A stretch of 64,000 nucleotides of DNA from assembly GCF_000205165.1 (NCBI RefSeq), contig NZ_GL883885.1:25529-89528 (forward strand), read 5' to 3'. This document shows positions 33,461 through 42,259 of the stretch, one piece after another (the first letter of the stretch is position 1; each line of letters begins with the position of its first letter). The translations under genes were made by a program, and so were the position numbers. The DNA is from Paraprevotella xylaniphila YIT 11841 (GTDB taxonomy: Bacteria; Bacteroidota; Bacteroidia; Bacteroidales; Bacteroidaceae). A model generated the notes under the pieces. It had not been told where the DNA came from. It did no database searches and was given only the letters and a program-made list of their open reading frames with translations.

Positions 33461-33877
33461 CTAAAGCTGTTGGCCGCCTAAAATATGGCAGTCTTCCTCA
33501 GAGAGCTGTTTCAGGCACTCGGACAGATTGCTCGGCCGGATAACGATATTCGCCCGGTCTCCCTGGGCAAAGGCATACATATACTCGATAAAAATCTGAT
33601 GCTCGGCCAACTTCTCCAAAATCTTAGACAGCGCACCGGCCACGTTCGGACAACTGATGCAAACCACATCGGTCAGAATCACTGCGAAATCTTTCGCACG
33701 CAATACTTCTACCGCCTTGTCTACGTCGGACACAATCAAACGAAGGATACCGAAATCCGTAGTCTCCGCCATACTGAAAGCGTGCATGTTGATACCTTGT
33801 TCGCCCAAAGCTTTGGTCACTTCGTTGATTCTCCCGCTTTTGTTTTCCAAGAAAACGGATAATTGTTTGATAGTCAT
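33461..33877 (-). CDS. ACT-domain regulatory protein (tandem ACT)
   Basis: A 138-residue protein built of two ACT domains. The first runs from KQLSVFLENKSGRINEVTKALGEQGINMHAFSMAE (about 1-65), and the second from DVVCISCPNVAGALSKILEKLAEHQIFIEYMYAF (about 68-138). ACT domains bind amino acids, so it probably senses an aromatic or branched amino acid and modulates a partner enzyme. It is the last gene of the operon, 17 bases after the phenylacetate-CoA ligase. Its role in this pathway is unproven. Lone ACT proteins next to paaK and ior genes are frequent in Bacteroidetes, as I recall. Confidence 0.85.
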   Translation of the reverse strand: MTIKQLSVFLENKSGRINEVTKALGEQGINMHAFSMAETTDFGILRLIVSDVDKAVEVLRAKDFAVILTDVVCISCPNVAGALSKILEKLAEHQIFIEYMYAFAQGDRANIVIRPSNLSECLKQLSEEDCHILGGQQL

Positions 33878-33894
33878 ACTCTTTCGTTTTTGAA

Positions 33895-35205
33895 TTAAGC
33901 CAACACACGTTTATCTATCACTCGCGTACTTTTCCCTTCGCTCCTCGGCAGGCTGTTGGGTTCCACCAATTTCACTTCCGCACTGATGGAAAGCACGCTT
34001 TTCAGACGTTCGGCCAAACATTTCTTTAAAGCCAGCATACCGCCTAAATCGTCTGAGAAATTATCCGGACGCAACTCTACCTGTACCTCCAACATATCCA
34101 TGTTGTTTTTGCGGTCTACCACCAACATGTAACGGGGCGCAAATTCCGGCATCTCCAGAATCACGTTTTCCACCTGCGAGGGGAACACGTTAATGCCGCG
34201 TATGATCAGCATATCGTCGCTCCGTCCGAGGATACGCGTAAAGCGTACACTGGTACGTCCGCATTCGCACGTGCCGGGCATCAATGTCGTCAGGTCTTTC
34301 GTACGGTAGCGCAACAGCGGCATTCCGGTCTTCGTCAGCGTAGTCAGCACCAACTCCCCTTCTTGCCCGAGCGGCAGTACCTCGCCGGTTTCCGGATGGA
34401 TGATTTCCGGATAGAAATGGTCTTCCGCGATATGCGAACCGTTCTTGCAGCCGCACTCGTAAGCTACGCCCGGCCCCATGATTTCACTCAATCCGTAAAT
34501 GTTGTAGGCCTGAACGCCCAAACGTTCTTCTATCTCGCGGCGCATGTTCTCCGTCCACGGCTCCGCCCCGAACGCGCCGATGCGCAACTTTAAATCGTCG
34601 GCCGAAAGCCCTTGCTTATGCAACGCCTCAGCCAGATACAGGGCATAGGAAGGCGTACAGGCAATACCCGTCACTCCAAGGTCTCTCAACAGACGGATAT
34701 GTTTCTCCGTATTCCCGGTAGAAGTAGGCAATACGGTAGCCCCCAGATGCTCCACGCCATAATGGGCACCCAGTCCGCCCGTAAACAACCCGTAGCCATA
34801 TCCCACGGAAACGATATCTCCACGCGTCACGCCATAGGCCGTCAACGCACGTGCTATCACTTCTTTCCAAATCTCCAGGTCACGATAAGTATAACCTACG
34901 ATGGTGGGGTTGCCCGTCGTGCCGGAGGAGGCATGGATACGGACTATCTCGGACATGGGTGTAGCCAACAGGCCCACCGGATAATTATCACGCAAATCCG
35001 CCTTGGTCGTAAAAGGCAATTTCACAATGTCGTCTATCGTACGGATATCATCCGGAAGCAAATCCATTTCCTGCATCTTAGCCCGGTAGAAAGGCGTGTT
35101 ATGATATACCAAATCCACCAACTTGTGCAGCCGTTTCCCCTGCAAGTCGCGCAATTCCTCACGACTCATGCACTCTTTATTCTTGTTCCAAATCATGTTT
35201 TCCAT
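33895..35205 (-). CDS. paaK: phenylacetate-CoA ligase
   Basis: An AMP-forming acyl-CoA ligase of 436 residues that activates phenylacetate (or related aryl acetates) with CoA. The adenylation loop is ASSGTTGNPTIVGYT near residue 95. VGYGYGLFTGGLGAHYG, YGLSEIMGPGVAYEC, and the AMP-binding RTKDLT and ILGRSDDMLIIRGINVFPSQVE segments identify PaaK. A C-terminal PaaK-type domain follows. There are no phenylacetyl-CoA epoxidase genes here, and the organism is presumably anaerobic. The ligase may therefore run together with IorAB, either recovering aryl acetates for aromatic amino acid synthesis or conserving energy as the thioester is cleaved. Gap to the aminotransferase: 5 bases. Confidence 0.92.
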   Translation of the reverse strand: MENMIWNKNKECMSREELRDLQGKRLHKLVDLVYHNTPFYRAKMQEMDLLPDDIRTIDDIVKLPFTTKADLRDNYPVGLLATPMSEIVRIHASSGTTGNPTIVGYTYRDLEIWKEVIARALTAYGVTRGDIVSVGYGYGLFTGGLGAHYGVEHLGATVLPTSTGNTEKHIRLLRDLGVTGIACTPSYALYLAEALHKQGLSADDLKLRIGAFGAEPWTENMRREIEERLGVQAYNIYGLSEIMGPGVAYECGCKNGSHIAEDHFYPEIIHPETGEVLPLGQEGELVLTTLTKTGMPLLRYRTKDLTTLMPGTCECGRTSVRFTRILGRSDDMLIIRGINVFPSQVENVILEMPEFAPRYMLVVDRKNNMDMLEVQVELRPDNFSDDLGGMLALKKCLAERLKSVLSISAEVKLVEPNSLPRSEGKSTRVIDKRVLA

Positions 35206-35210
35206 TTCGT

Positions 35211-36530
35211 CTAATTTAAAGGATGATCCAAACGGAAAGCCTTCATCCGCTCCTCCATGAGCGGATAAAGTTCCTCACGCATACGGGACGTACATGCCCT
35301 CACGCCGGGCTGCCCGCTGCCGGTTGTCTCCAACGAGATACTGCTCACTCCATAATATAACAGTTCGCGCAACAATTCGCCACCACTCATCCGGCCATAG
35401 CCCACGGTAAAGAAAAAACCGTCTCCCACCGGCCGCGTCACATCGTAGTCATACACGATGTGGAATCCGTTGTCGGTGAATATCTTCTTCATCCGTTCAG
35501 CCCGTCGGGCATATTCACGCACGTCGGCTGCAAAATCCAATTCTCCGTCCGTGGCCGCCCGCAGCATTTCGGCATAGCCATACTGCGTGGAGGCCGTACA
35601 ACCGGAAGTTATCATATACAGCACCGAAGCCACGAAAGTCTGCCCGAACACGCCGGAGTCACCGTAACGTTCGGCCAACGCCGGATAATGCGTGTCGAAC
35701 AATTTGTCGGACACACAAGCCACGGCCATCCGCTGCCCGGCATAGCTGAAGATTTTGGAGGAAGACAGCATAAGGATGTAATTGTCCGTATAGCGGGCCA
35801 CCGTAGGCGGATAAGGTGCCTTCCAAGGTTGGCCCAAGTCCTGACGGAAGTCCATACAGAAATAAGCCATGTCTTCCAATACGATAACCCCGTAACGGGT
35901 GGACAACTCACCGATAATCGCCAGTTCGCTGTCCTCCAAGCAAATCCATGCCGGATTGTTCGGATTGGAGTAAACGATAGCCGCGATGTCGCCCTGTTTC
36001 AGATAACTCTCCAGCTTCTCCCTCAACGCCTCTCCCCGATAATGGTAGATGTCGAACTGTTCCCACTTCGCCCCGATGATGCGCAACTGGGATTTCTGGA
36101 TGGGGAATCCCGGGTCGATGAACAGCACCTTGTCTTTTCCCGGCACGCACTGTGTGGTAATGACGAATGCCCCGAACGAGGCAGCCACCGAACCAGTCGT
36201 CGGAATGCAAGCCCGTGGCGAGATGTCTATATCGACAAAAGCCTTCACGAAGCGCGAAGCTTCGCGCTTCAGTTCTGGAATCCCGTCGGCTGCAGGATAC
36301 TGCGCCCCCACTCCACGGTCCAAAGCGGCCTTCTCCGCTTCCACGCCGACACGATTGGCAGGCAGGCCCGGCGAACCTTGATCCATTCGGATGAATGGAA
36401 TCCCCGTCTGTTGTTCCAAACGGGAAGCCACCAACAGCACCTCGCCGATGGTGGCATGGGCGAGGTCGGCAATCTGCAACTCCTTTACTACAGATGCCAC
36501 CAACTCTTCACTAAAAACCTGATGTCCCAT
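35211..36530 (-). CDS. PLP aminotransferase (class I/II), probably aromatic amino acid
   Basis: A 439-residue fold-type I enzyme. It shows MDQGSPGLPANRVGVEAEKAAL, YPAADGIPELKREASRFVKAF, YSNPNNPAW, LEDMAYFCMDFR and the PLP lysine Lys259 in LSSSKIFSYAGQRMAVA. The C-terminus carries the substrate-carboxylate Arg region PGVRACTSRM. It lies between iorB (gap 6 bases) and paaK (gap 5 bases), so it most likely converts an aromatic amino acid to the arylpyruvate used by IorAB. The amino-acid specificity cannot be told from the sequence. Confidence 0.85.
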   Translation of the reverse strand: MGHQVFSEELVASVVKELQIADLAHATIGEVLLVASRLEQQTGIPFIRMDQGSPGLPANRVGVEAEKAALDRGVGAQYPAADGIPELKREASRFVKAFVDIDISPRACIPTTGSVAASFGAFVITTQCVPGKDKVLFIDPGFPIQKSQLRIIGAKWEQFDIYHYRGEALREKLESYLKQGDIAAIVYSNPNNPAWICLEDSELAIIGELSTRYGVIVLEDMAYFCMDFRQDLGQPWKAPYPPTVARYTDNYILMLSSSKIFSYAGQRMAVACVSDKLFDTHYPALAERYGDSGVFGQTFVASVLYMITSGCTASTQYGYAEMLRAATDGELDFAADVREYARRAERMKKIFTDNGFHIVYDYDVTRPVGDGFFFTVGYGRMSGGELLRELLYYGVSSISLETTGSGQPGVRACTSRMREELYPLMEERMKAFRLDHPLN

Positions 36531-36536
36531 ATCCGC

Positions 36537-37118
36537 TTACTTTAAGTCCGAAGCCGCATGCCCCAAATCGAAAGCCCGGCGGTTCATTTCCACTACAGCC
36601 TCCCCTTTTGTCCCGAACACACGGGCGATACTTTCACGCAACTCCTCCACAGACAGGATGTTCAGGTAACGGGCCGCAGCCCCCAACAGCATCACATTGG
36701 CGCACTTCGGCATGGAATGTTCCTTGGCCAATGCGTCCACATCCACCATGACGACATGGGGCAATGCCCTCAATTCGGCCATCAAAGCCTCGTCTTCGGG
36801 ATAATTGGGAATGTTTTTGAACGGGGAAGAAGAGGTAATCACCCAACCCTCCTTATTTAAATAAGGTATATACCGCAAAGCCTCCATCGGCTCCAACGAG
36901 AGAATCATGTCGGCAGTTCCTACCGCAATCAAATCGGAAGCAATCTCCCCGTCGGACAAACGCAAGTTGGACTGCACGTCGCCTCCGCGCTGGCTCATGC
37001 CGTGCACCTCAGCCTGTTTCAAGGTCAACCCTGCCTGCGTGGCAGCCTCACCGATGATGGTGGCAATGGAAAGGATGCCTTGTCCTCCCACGCCCGAAAG
37101 AATTATATCTTGTTTCAT
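36537..37118 (-). CDS. iorB: indolepyruvate ferredoxin oxidoreductase, beta subunit
   Basis: The gamma-type domain of the 2-oxoacid:ferredoxin oxidoreductase family, 193 residues. Visible segments are IILSGVGGQGILSIATIIGEAA, LTLKQAEVHGMSQRGGDVQSNLRL and DMILSLEPMEALRYIPYL. The start at 37118 gives a 4-base overlap (ATGA) with iorA, the usual arrangement of these paired subunits. An upstream in-frame Met at 37172 would run 58 bases into iorA. Together with IorA it decarboxylates arylpyruvates to aryl-acetyl-CoA and reduces ferredoxin. Confidence 0.93.
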   Translation of the reverse strand: MKQDIILSGVGGQGILSIATIIGEAATQAGLTLKQAEVHGMSQRGGDVQSNLRLSDGEIASDLIAVGTADMILSLEPMEALRYIPYLNKEGWVITSSSPFKNIPNYPEDEALMAELRALPHVVMVDVDALAKEHSMPKCANVMLLGAAARYLNILSVEELRESIARVFGTKGEAVVEMNRRAFDLGHAASDLK

Positions 37119-38728
37119 GCTTTCTTTTCTGCTCTTTTCTGTTTCAACTTTCTGTTCAAGGTCTGTATGCACTCCCGGCGCGGGATGATGACCGACACCC
37201 CTTTGTACTCTATCTCTTCACGAAGAATACGCGTAATCTCGTCCATGTTCTTAGGCAACGGCACCACTACACGCACATGTTCCGGCTCCACCCCAAGCCC
37301 CAGGCAAATCGCCTCGAACTTGTTCGTACCGGCAGAGTCTTGCCCGCCGGTCATCGCCGTAGTCAGGTTGTCCGATATGATGACGGTAATCTGCGCCTTG
37401 TCGTTCACGGCATCCAACAATCCCGTCATCCCCGAATGGGTAAACGTGGAATCGCCGATGACTGCGATGGCCGGAAACACACCGGCGTCGGCCGCCCCTT
37501 TAGCCATCGTAATGGAAGCCCCCATGTCGAGGCAAGTGTCTATGGCACGGAAAGGCGGCAAAGCACCTAATGTATAACAACCGATGTCGGCAAACACGCG
37601 TGCATCGGGATATTCCTTTACCACTTCGTTCAAAGCCGTGTACACGTCGCGGTGGCCGCATCCCTGACATAAGGCAGGCGGGCGTCCCACCACATTCTTC
37701 GGGGCATCGAAGTAACGCTCCGGCCGGTGTCCCATAGCCGCAGCCACGCTGTCCGGCGTCAGTTCCCCCGTACGCGGCAAGTCGCCCGTCAGACGACCTC
37801 GTACGGGATAGTCTGCGGACAGCATCCCCCTCACGAGTTCTTCGGCAAAAGGCTGGCCGTCTTCCACCACCAGAATCTCACGACTGTCGGCAGCCAAGCG
37901 CCGCACCAAGTCAGCGGGCAAAGGATATTGGGTGATTTTAAGAATGTTGAACTTCTCCGCCGCCTCGCGTACCTCCGTCACATAGTTATACCCTATACCG
38001 CAGGCCAATATGCCCACCGGTTTCTCTCCCGAAGCCTGTTCGTAACGCGTGTAAGGAGCTTCGGCCGCAGCCTGTTCCAGACACGGTTGCTGTTCCACCA
38101 ATGCGGCATATTTCCGGCGCGAATTGGCAGGAAGGAGCACCCAACTGGCCGGATCCTTCGCACAGGGCAACGCCCTCACCTCTTCGGCTTCTTCCTTCAC
38201 CGTCACAGCGGCACGGGAGTGCGCCAAACGCATCACGATACGCATCAGCACCGGCAACTTCTCCCGTTCGGAAAGTTCGAAGCCGTATTGCATCATGTCG
38301 TACGCCTCTTGTTGAGTAGACGGTTCCAAGGTCGTTATCATGGAAAACTTACCGTAGAAACGGGAGTCCTGTTCATTCTGTGAAGAGTGCATGGAAGGGT
38401 CGTCCGCCACAACCACGATCATGCCGCCGTTCACGCCCGTAATGGCAGCGTTGACAAAAGCATCGGCCGCCACGTTCAGCCCCACGTGCTTCATGCAGGC
38501 TATCACACGCGCACCGGCGTAGGATGCCCCCAAAGCCGCTTCTACAGCTGTCTTCTCATTCGTACACCACGTGCTGTGCAAGCCTCGCGCACGCGCCAAC
38601 GGGTGCCGTTGGATATATTCGGTGATTTCCGTGCTCGGTGTCCCCGGATAAGCGTATACTCCGCGAATGCCCGCATGGATAGCCCCGAGAGCTATGGCCT
38701 CATCACCTAACAAAAGTTTCTTTTCCAT
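37115..38728 (-). CDS. iorA: indolepyruvate ferredoxin oxidoreductase, alpha subunit lacking the ferredoxin domain
   Basis: A TPP enzyme of 537 residues. The N-terminal part (AYPGTPSTEITEYI, GLNVAADAFVNAAITGVNGGMIVVVADDP) is the pyrimidine-binding domain. The C-terminal part carries the TPP pyrophosphate domain: CQGCGHRDVYTAL, DIGCYTLGALPPF, GDSTFTHSGMTGLLDAVND and ISDNLTTAMTGGQ. Classical archaeal IorA is about 100 residues longer and ends in a two-cluster [4Fe-4S] ferredoxin domain. Here the protein ends soon after IIPRRECIQTLNRKLKQ, leaving one Cys of that region, so electrons must reach ferredoxin by another route. I recall that Bacteroides IorA is generally of this short form. Confidence 0.92.
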   Translation of the reverse strand: MEKKLLLGDEAIALGAIHAGIRGVYAYPGTPSTEITEYIQRHPLARARGLHSTWCTNEKTAVEAALGASYAGARVIACMKHVGLNVAADAFVNAAITGVNGGMIVVVADDPSMHSSQNEQDSRFYGKFSMITTLEPSTQQEAYDMMQYGFELSEREKLPVLMRIVMRLAHSRAAVTVKEEAEEVRALPCAKDPASWVLLPANSRRKYAALVEQQPCLEQAAAEAPYTRYEQASGEKPVGILACGIGYNYVTEVREAAEKFNILKITQYPLPADLVRRLAADSREILVVEDGQPFAEELVRGMLSADYPVRGRLTGDLPRTGELTPDSVAAAMGHRPERYFDAPKNVVGRPPALCQGCGHRDVYTALNEVVKEYPDARVFADIGCYTLGALPPFRAIDTCLDMGASITMAKGAADAGVFPAIAVIGDSTFTHSGMTGLLDAVNDKAQITVIISDNLTTAMTGGQDSAGTNKFEAICLGLGVEPEHVRVVVPLPKNMDEITRILREEIEYKGVSVIIPRRECIQTLNRKLKQKRAEKKA

Positions 38729-38747
38729 ATCTTTATATCTACTGAGT

Positions 38748-39512
38748 TTAAATATTCAATGTAAAATCATCGGCATCATCCAATACCGGAAATTTGCGGC
38801 GAAATTCGGCCAGGCTGTCCATATCCACCTCCACCGTCACGGCATCTACCCGGCCCTGCTCACAGGCCGCTACCGTACGTCCGTAAGGGTCTATCACCAA
38901 CGTGCCTCCGCAATACTCGCAAGACGGATCCGTCCCCACACGGTTCACCCCCGCCACATAGCACTGGTTTTCGATGGCCCTTGCCCGTAGCAAGGCCAAC
39001 CAGGCTTCCACACGCGGCGTAGGCCAACTGGCCACATAGAGCGCCACGTCGTAGTCCTTCCGGTTGCGCGCCCATACGGGAAAACGTAAATCGTAGCAAA
39101 TCTGGAGCAGGATTCGTACACCCCGGAACTCCACGACCACACGTTCCCGCCCGGCTGTAAAACGATAGTGCTCTCCACCGTACGTGAACAAATGCTTTTT
39201 GTCATACGAACGGACCGCCCCGTCCGGACTTACGAAATAGAAACGATTATAATACTTTCCGCCTTCCTGTACGGCCACGCTACCGGCCACGGCACAATCG
39301 TGCCCTGCGGCATAGCGGCGCATCCAGCGCAGCGTATCACTGTCCGCCGGTTCGGCCAGTCCTTCGGGTTGCGTACAGAACCCGGTGGAGAACATTTCGG
39401 GTAACACATATACATCCGACCCGGGACAAGCCTCCATCGCCTGCTCGGCATTCCTCACATTAGTTTCCGGATTCCCCCATGAAATATCTTGTTGCAAAAG
39501 TGTTATTTTCAT
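38748..39512 (-). CDS. nitrilase-superfamily amidohydrolase (omega-amidase type)
   Basis: A 254-residue carbon-nitrogen hydrolase with the Glu-Lys-Cys triad: Glu in LPEMFSTGFC, Lys in YDKKHLF, and nucleophile Cys139 in LQICYDLRFPVW. The overall length and the N-terminus MKITLLQQDISWGNP resemble YafV/omega-amidases, which hydrolyse 2-oxoglutaramate or 2-oxosuccinamate, the products of glutamine or asparagine transaminases. Placed as first gene of the aminotransferase-IorAB operon, it might pull a glutamine-dependent transamination of arylpyruvates toward the amino acid. That role is an inference from neighbours. It precedes iorA by 19 bases. Confidence 0.85.
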   Translation of the reverse strand: MKITLLQQDISWGNPETNVRNAEQAMEACPGSDVYVLPEMFSTGFCTQPEGLAEPADSDTLRWMRRYAAGHDCAVAGSVAVQEGGKYYNRFYFVSPDGAVRSYDKKHLFTYGGEHYRFTAGRERVVVEFRGVRILLQICYDLRFPVWARNRKDYDVALYVASWPTPRVEAWLALLRARAIENQCYVAGVNRVGTDPSCEYCGGTLVIDPYGRTVAACEQGRVDAVTVEVDMDSLAEFRRKFPVLDDADDFTLNI

Positions 39513-39535
39513 ACAATTTTGATATTAGATAGGCA

Positions 39536-39543
39536 CAAAGGTA
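39536..39543 (-). promoter_or_regulatory. -7 box for the arylpyruvate operon
   Basis: TACCTTTG on the minus strand, 24 bases before the start at 39512. It is the only consensus box ahead of the six-gene operon. Confidence 0.65.
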
Positions 39544-39610
39544 ACGAAAATAAAAGAAAGAAGCATCTTTTTCCGATAAAGTATTCAAAAAAAGTAATGA
39601 ACAAACGCAG

Positions 39611-39652
39611 CTCCGCCGCCTTTTTCCATGAAAAGGCGGCGGAGTAGCACGT
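39611..39652. terminator. bidirectional terminator
   Basis: A perfect 14-base G/C-rich stem (39611-39624 and 39631-39644) with a 6-base loop is followed by TAGCACGTTTTTT on the plus strand and an A/T-rich run on the minus strand. It ends the GH95 transcript. Confidence 0.85.
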
Positions 39653-39669
39653 TTTTTAGGGCTATATCT

Positions 39670-41910
39670 TTATTCAAAACGAAGACGGTAACTCTTCCCG
39701 GCCGATGTAGGAAATACCACTGCGCCATCGGCCTCCTGCGTAAAAGCCACCTTGCCGCCTTTCGACTTCTTCACCTCGACAAGTTTGGCATCCGGCAGGT
39801 ACATCCGGCATTCCTGTCCGGCAGCTGAATGCACCCGGCCTTCCACCATCTTCCCGTCTTTCCACGCCACGTCGAAAACAAAACCTCCTTTTGCCTTCAG
39901 ACCTTTGAAATGCCCGTCATCCCACGCCGAAGGCAAAGCAGGCAACAGATGCACGCCCTTCACGGTGTTCTGCAACATCATCTCGGCGATACCGGCCGTG
40001 GCTCCGAAATTTCCGTCTATCTGGAACGAAGGATGGGCACAGAACAGGTTCTCATACACACCTCCTGCATTGTCGTCCATGCTCACCACCGTCACGTCCG
40101 TAATATTTTGCGCCTGTTTCAACAAACGGTAAGCCCGTTCGCCATCCCACAAGCGTGCCCAACAAGCCACTTTCCAAGCCCGGCTCCATCCCGTGGCACC
40201 GTCGCCCCGTGAATCCAAAGCCACTTTGGCCGCCTCGGCATAACGTTTGTCTTTCAGGTAAGAAATCTGGTCGCAGGGGTACAAGGCCATCAAATGAGAC
40301 AAGTGTCGCTGATGATCTCCTTGTTTATCCTCCTGTATGGTCCATTCCTTGATTTGCCCCCATGAACCGACATGCAGGCCATTGTCCAAACGGGAGAATT
40401 TCTCTTTCAGTTCCGATACGAAAGCATCATCGACAGCCAACACACCGGCTGCAGCCAATGTTTCCTCGAACAAGGCGTACACCAACTGTTGGGCGTAGGC
40501 CACGCCGTCTTCCCAAGGCCCGTGTTCGGGTGACCATTCGTTGGGAGCCACCAACCGTCCTTCTGTATTTTCCTTCAAGCGGTCGAACCAATACTGGCAA
40601 GTCACCTTCATGACGGGCCAGGCCGTGTCGCGCAAATATTCCTTATCTAAAGTATAAGCATAATGTTGCCACAGGTGAGTGCAATACCAGGCATTGGCCG
40701 GACGGTTAATCAACCAGTCCGTATAACCGAAGATATTGTTCTGCGTGTGTACGGCCCATCCGCGACAATTCTCTTTCCGTGCCACTTGTTGCCACGAGCC
40801 TCCGTCCTTCAAAGCCTCGGTAGACACGTAGGTGATGAACGGGGCATAGCATTCCGAAAGGTTGGCCACTTCGGCAGGCCAATAATTCATCTGCACGTTG
40901 ATATTGCTATGGTAGTCGCACTCCCATGCAGGATTGTTCACGTTGTTCCACAACCCTTGCAGGTTGCTGGGCAACTGGCCTCCGCGCGAAGAGCCGAGCA
41001 TGAGGTAACGCCCATACTGGAAATAGAGCATGTCAAGGTAAGCATTGTCTTTATGCTCACGCACGAGCACGTCCGTCGTATAATCCGGCTGCTCCGCATC
41101 CAAATCCAACTCCACACGGGCAAAGAGAGGTTGGTAATCTGCCAGATGCACCGCTTTCAACTTCTTGTAAGACTTCCGCGCAGCCTTGTCCATCCGGGCC
41201 GATACCCGTCGGTGTATCTCGTCCGCATCTCCGCGCGTGTACGTCGGCGAAGCGAGGTCGAAATTGGTCGCACCGGTCAGCACGACCGTCACCGCATCCG
41301 CCCCTTTCACCTCCAACCGGTCGGATTTCGTCTCCACCATGCCGCCGTCGGCCTGCAAGCGAGCCTGTGCCTCGTAGGACAACAAATCCAACGTGCCTTT
41401 GATGGTCATCGTATGGCCGTCCACCCGGGTCATCCCCTGCCGTCCGTCCTGCATCCGCAGGGAGAAGTTCAGTTTGCCTTTATGTCTGGGCGTCGTCAGC
41501 CGCACCACAATCACGCTGTCCGGATTACTGGCAAAATATTCGCGCAGGTAGTCCACTCCGTCAATCGTATAAGACACACGTCCTATGGCATCGTCCAAGG
41601 AAAGTTCCCGACGGTAATTGGTGCAAGTTTCCGGCGTATCGAACTCGAAAAACAAGTCGCCCATGTTCTGGTATGCCCCACGCCGGGTCGTACTGCCGGC
41701 CCACAACGTCTTGTCGTTGAACTGCAACCGTTCCTTGGCCACACCCCCGAAGAACATAGCCCCGATTCCCCCGTTACCGACCGGCAAGGCCGATGTCATC
41801 CACACTTTAGCCGGCTCGTCATACCACAGTTTCATCGGTACGCGTTCCGCATCTGCCGCCGCTGCATACAAACAAGCGGCCAGACCTAAAAAGTATTTTC
41901 CCACTCTCAT
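39670..41910 (-). CDS. GH95 alpha-L-fucosidase / alpha-L-galactosidase
   Basis: A periplasmic enzyme of 746 residues with signal peptide (MRVGKYFLGLAACLYAAAADA). An N-terminal beta-sandwich (about 25-270; LPVGNGGIGAMFFGGVAKERLQFND is the family's entry motif) precedes an (alpha/alpha)6 barrel with SNLQGLWNNVNNPAW, NVQMNYWPAEVANL, and the catalytic Glu region APNEWSPEHGPWEDGV. A C-terminal beta domain closes it. GH95 inverts terminal alpha-1,2-fucose, or L-galactose, on xyloglucan, pectin or host glycans. It is a single-gene unit with its own promoter box and terminator. With GH51, GH105 and CE12 in the window, a plant cell-wall substrate is plausible but not shown. Confidence 0.92.
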   Translation of the reverse strand: MRVGKYFLGLAACLYAAAADAERVPMKLWYDEPAKVWMTSALPVGNGGIGAMFFGGVAKERLQFNDKTLWAGSTTRRGAYQNMGDLFFEFDTPETCTNYRRELSLDDAIGRVSYTIDGVDYLREYFASNPDSVIVVRLTTPRHKGKLNFSLRMQDGRQGMTRVDGHTMTIKGTLDLLSYEAQARLQADGGMVETKSDRLEVKGADAVTVVLTGATNFDLASPTYTRGDADEIHRRVSARMDKAARKSYKKLKAVHLADYQPLFARVELDLDAEQPDYTTDVLVREHKDNAYLDMLYFQYGRYLMLGSSRGGQLPSNLQGLWNNVNNPAWECDYHSNINVQMNYWPAEVANLSECYAPFITYVSTEALKDGGSWQQVARKENCRGWAVHTQNNIFGYTDWLINRPANAWYCTHLWQHYAYTLDKEYLRDTAWPVMKVTCQYWFDRLKENTEGRLVAPNEWSPEHGPWEDGVAYAQQLVYALFEETLAAAGVLAVDDAFVSELKEKFSRLDNGLHVGSWGQIKEWTIQEDKQGDHQRHLSHLMALYPCDQISYLKDKRYAEAAKVALDSRGDGATGWSRAWKVACWARLWDGERAYRLLKQAQNITDVTVVSMDDNAGGVYENLFCAHPSFQIDGNFGATAGIAEMMLQNTVKGVHLLPALPSAWDDGHFKGLKAKGGFVFDVAWKDGKMVEGRVHSAAGQECRMYLPDAKLVEVKKSKGGKVAFTQEADGAVVFPTSAGKSYRLRFE

Positions 41911-41956
41911 TTTCGTGTTTCTTTTCTTTTGTTCTTATATTTAACGTAATGAAGTG

Positions 41957-41964
41957 CAAAATTA
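41957..41964 (-). promoter_or_regulatory. -7 box for the GH95 gene
   Basis: TAATTTTG on the minus strand, 47 bases before the start at 41910. Confidence 0.55.
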
Positions 41965-42196
41965 ACGATTCCACGCTTCACACAGTAGAACAAACCCGTC
42001 AAAAAATAGGAGAATATCGATAAAACGGCCTCCACTACCGCCTAAGCCATGCTTCATGCAAAAAAATATCCCATCGCAAATATTTTGCAATCTTTCCCAA
42101 AAACATACTTCCTTTCCCGGATATTTTGACTATTTTTGTTTTTACGAAAATAGGATGCGGCACGGCATAGCCCAACCAGGGAAACTTTGTTTCCCG
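41965..42196. other. intergenic region between GH95 and the macrodomain gene
   Basis: Contains a near-palindrome GCAAATATTTTGC (about 42075) and a second TATTTTTG word near 42132. No gene is seen; the flanking promoters are listed separately. Confidence 0.45.
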
Positions 42197-42228
42197 TTTG
42201 CCTCTGCGCCTGCCTTTCACTATTTTTG
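42197..42228 (+). promoter_or_regulatory. promoter of the macrodomain-flavin reductase pair
   Basis: TTTG at 42197-42200, a 20-base spacer and TATTTTTG at 42221-42228: a complete Bacteroidetes promoter, 31 bases from the start codon. Confidence 0.7.
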
Positions 42229-42259
42229 GAGCATTGCAACAAACCATACGTAACGAAAC

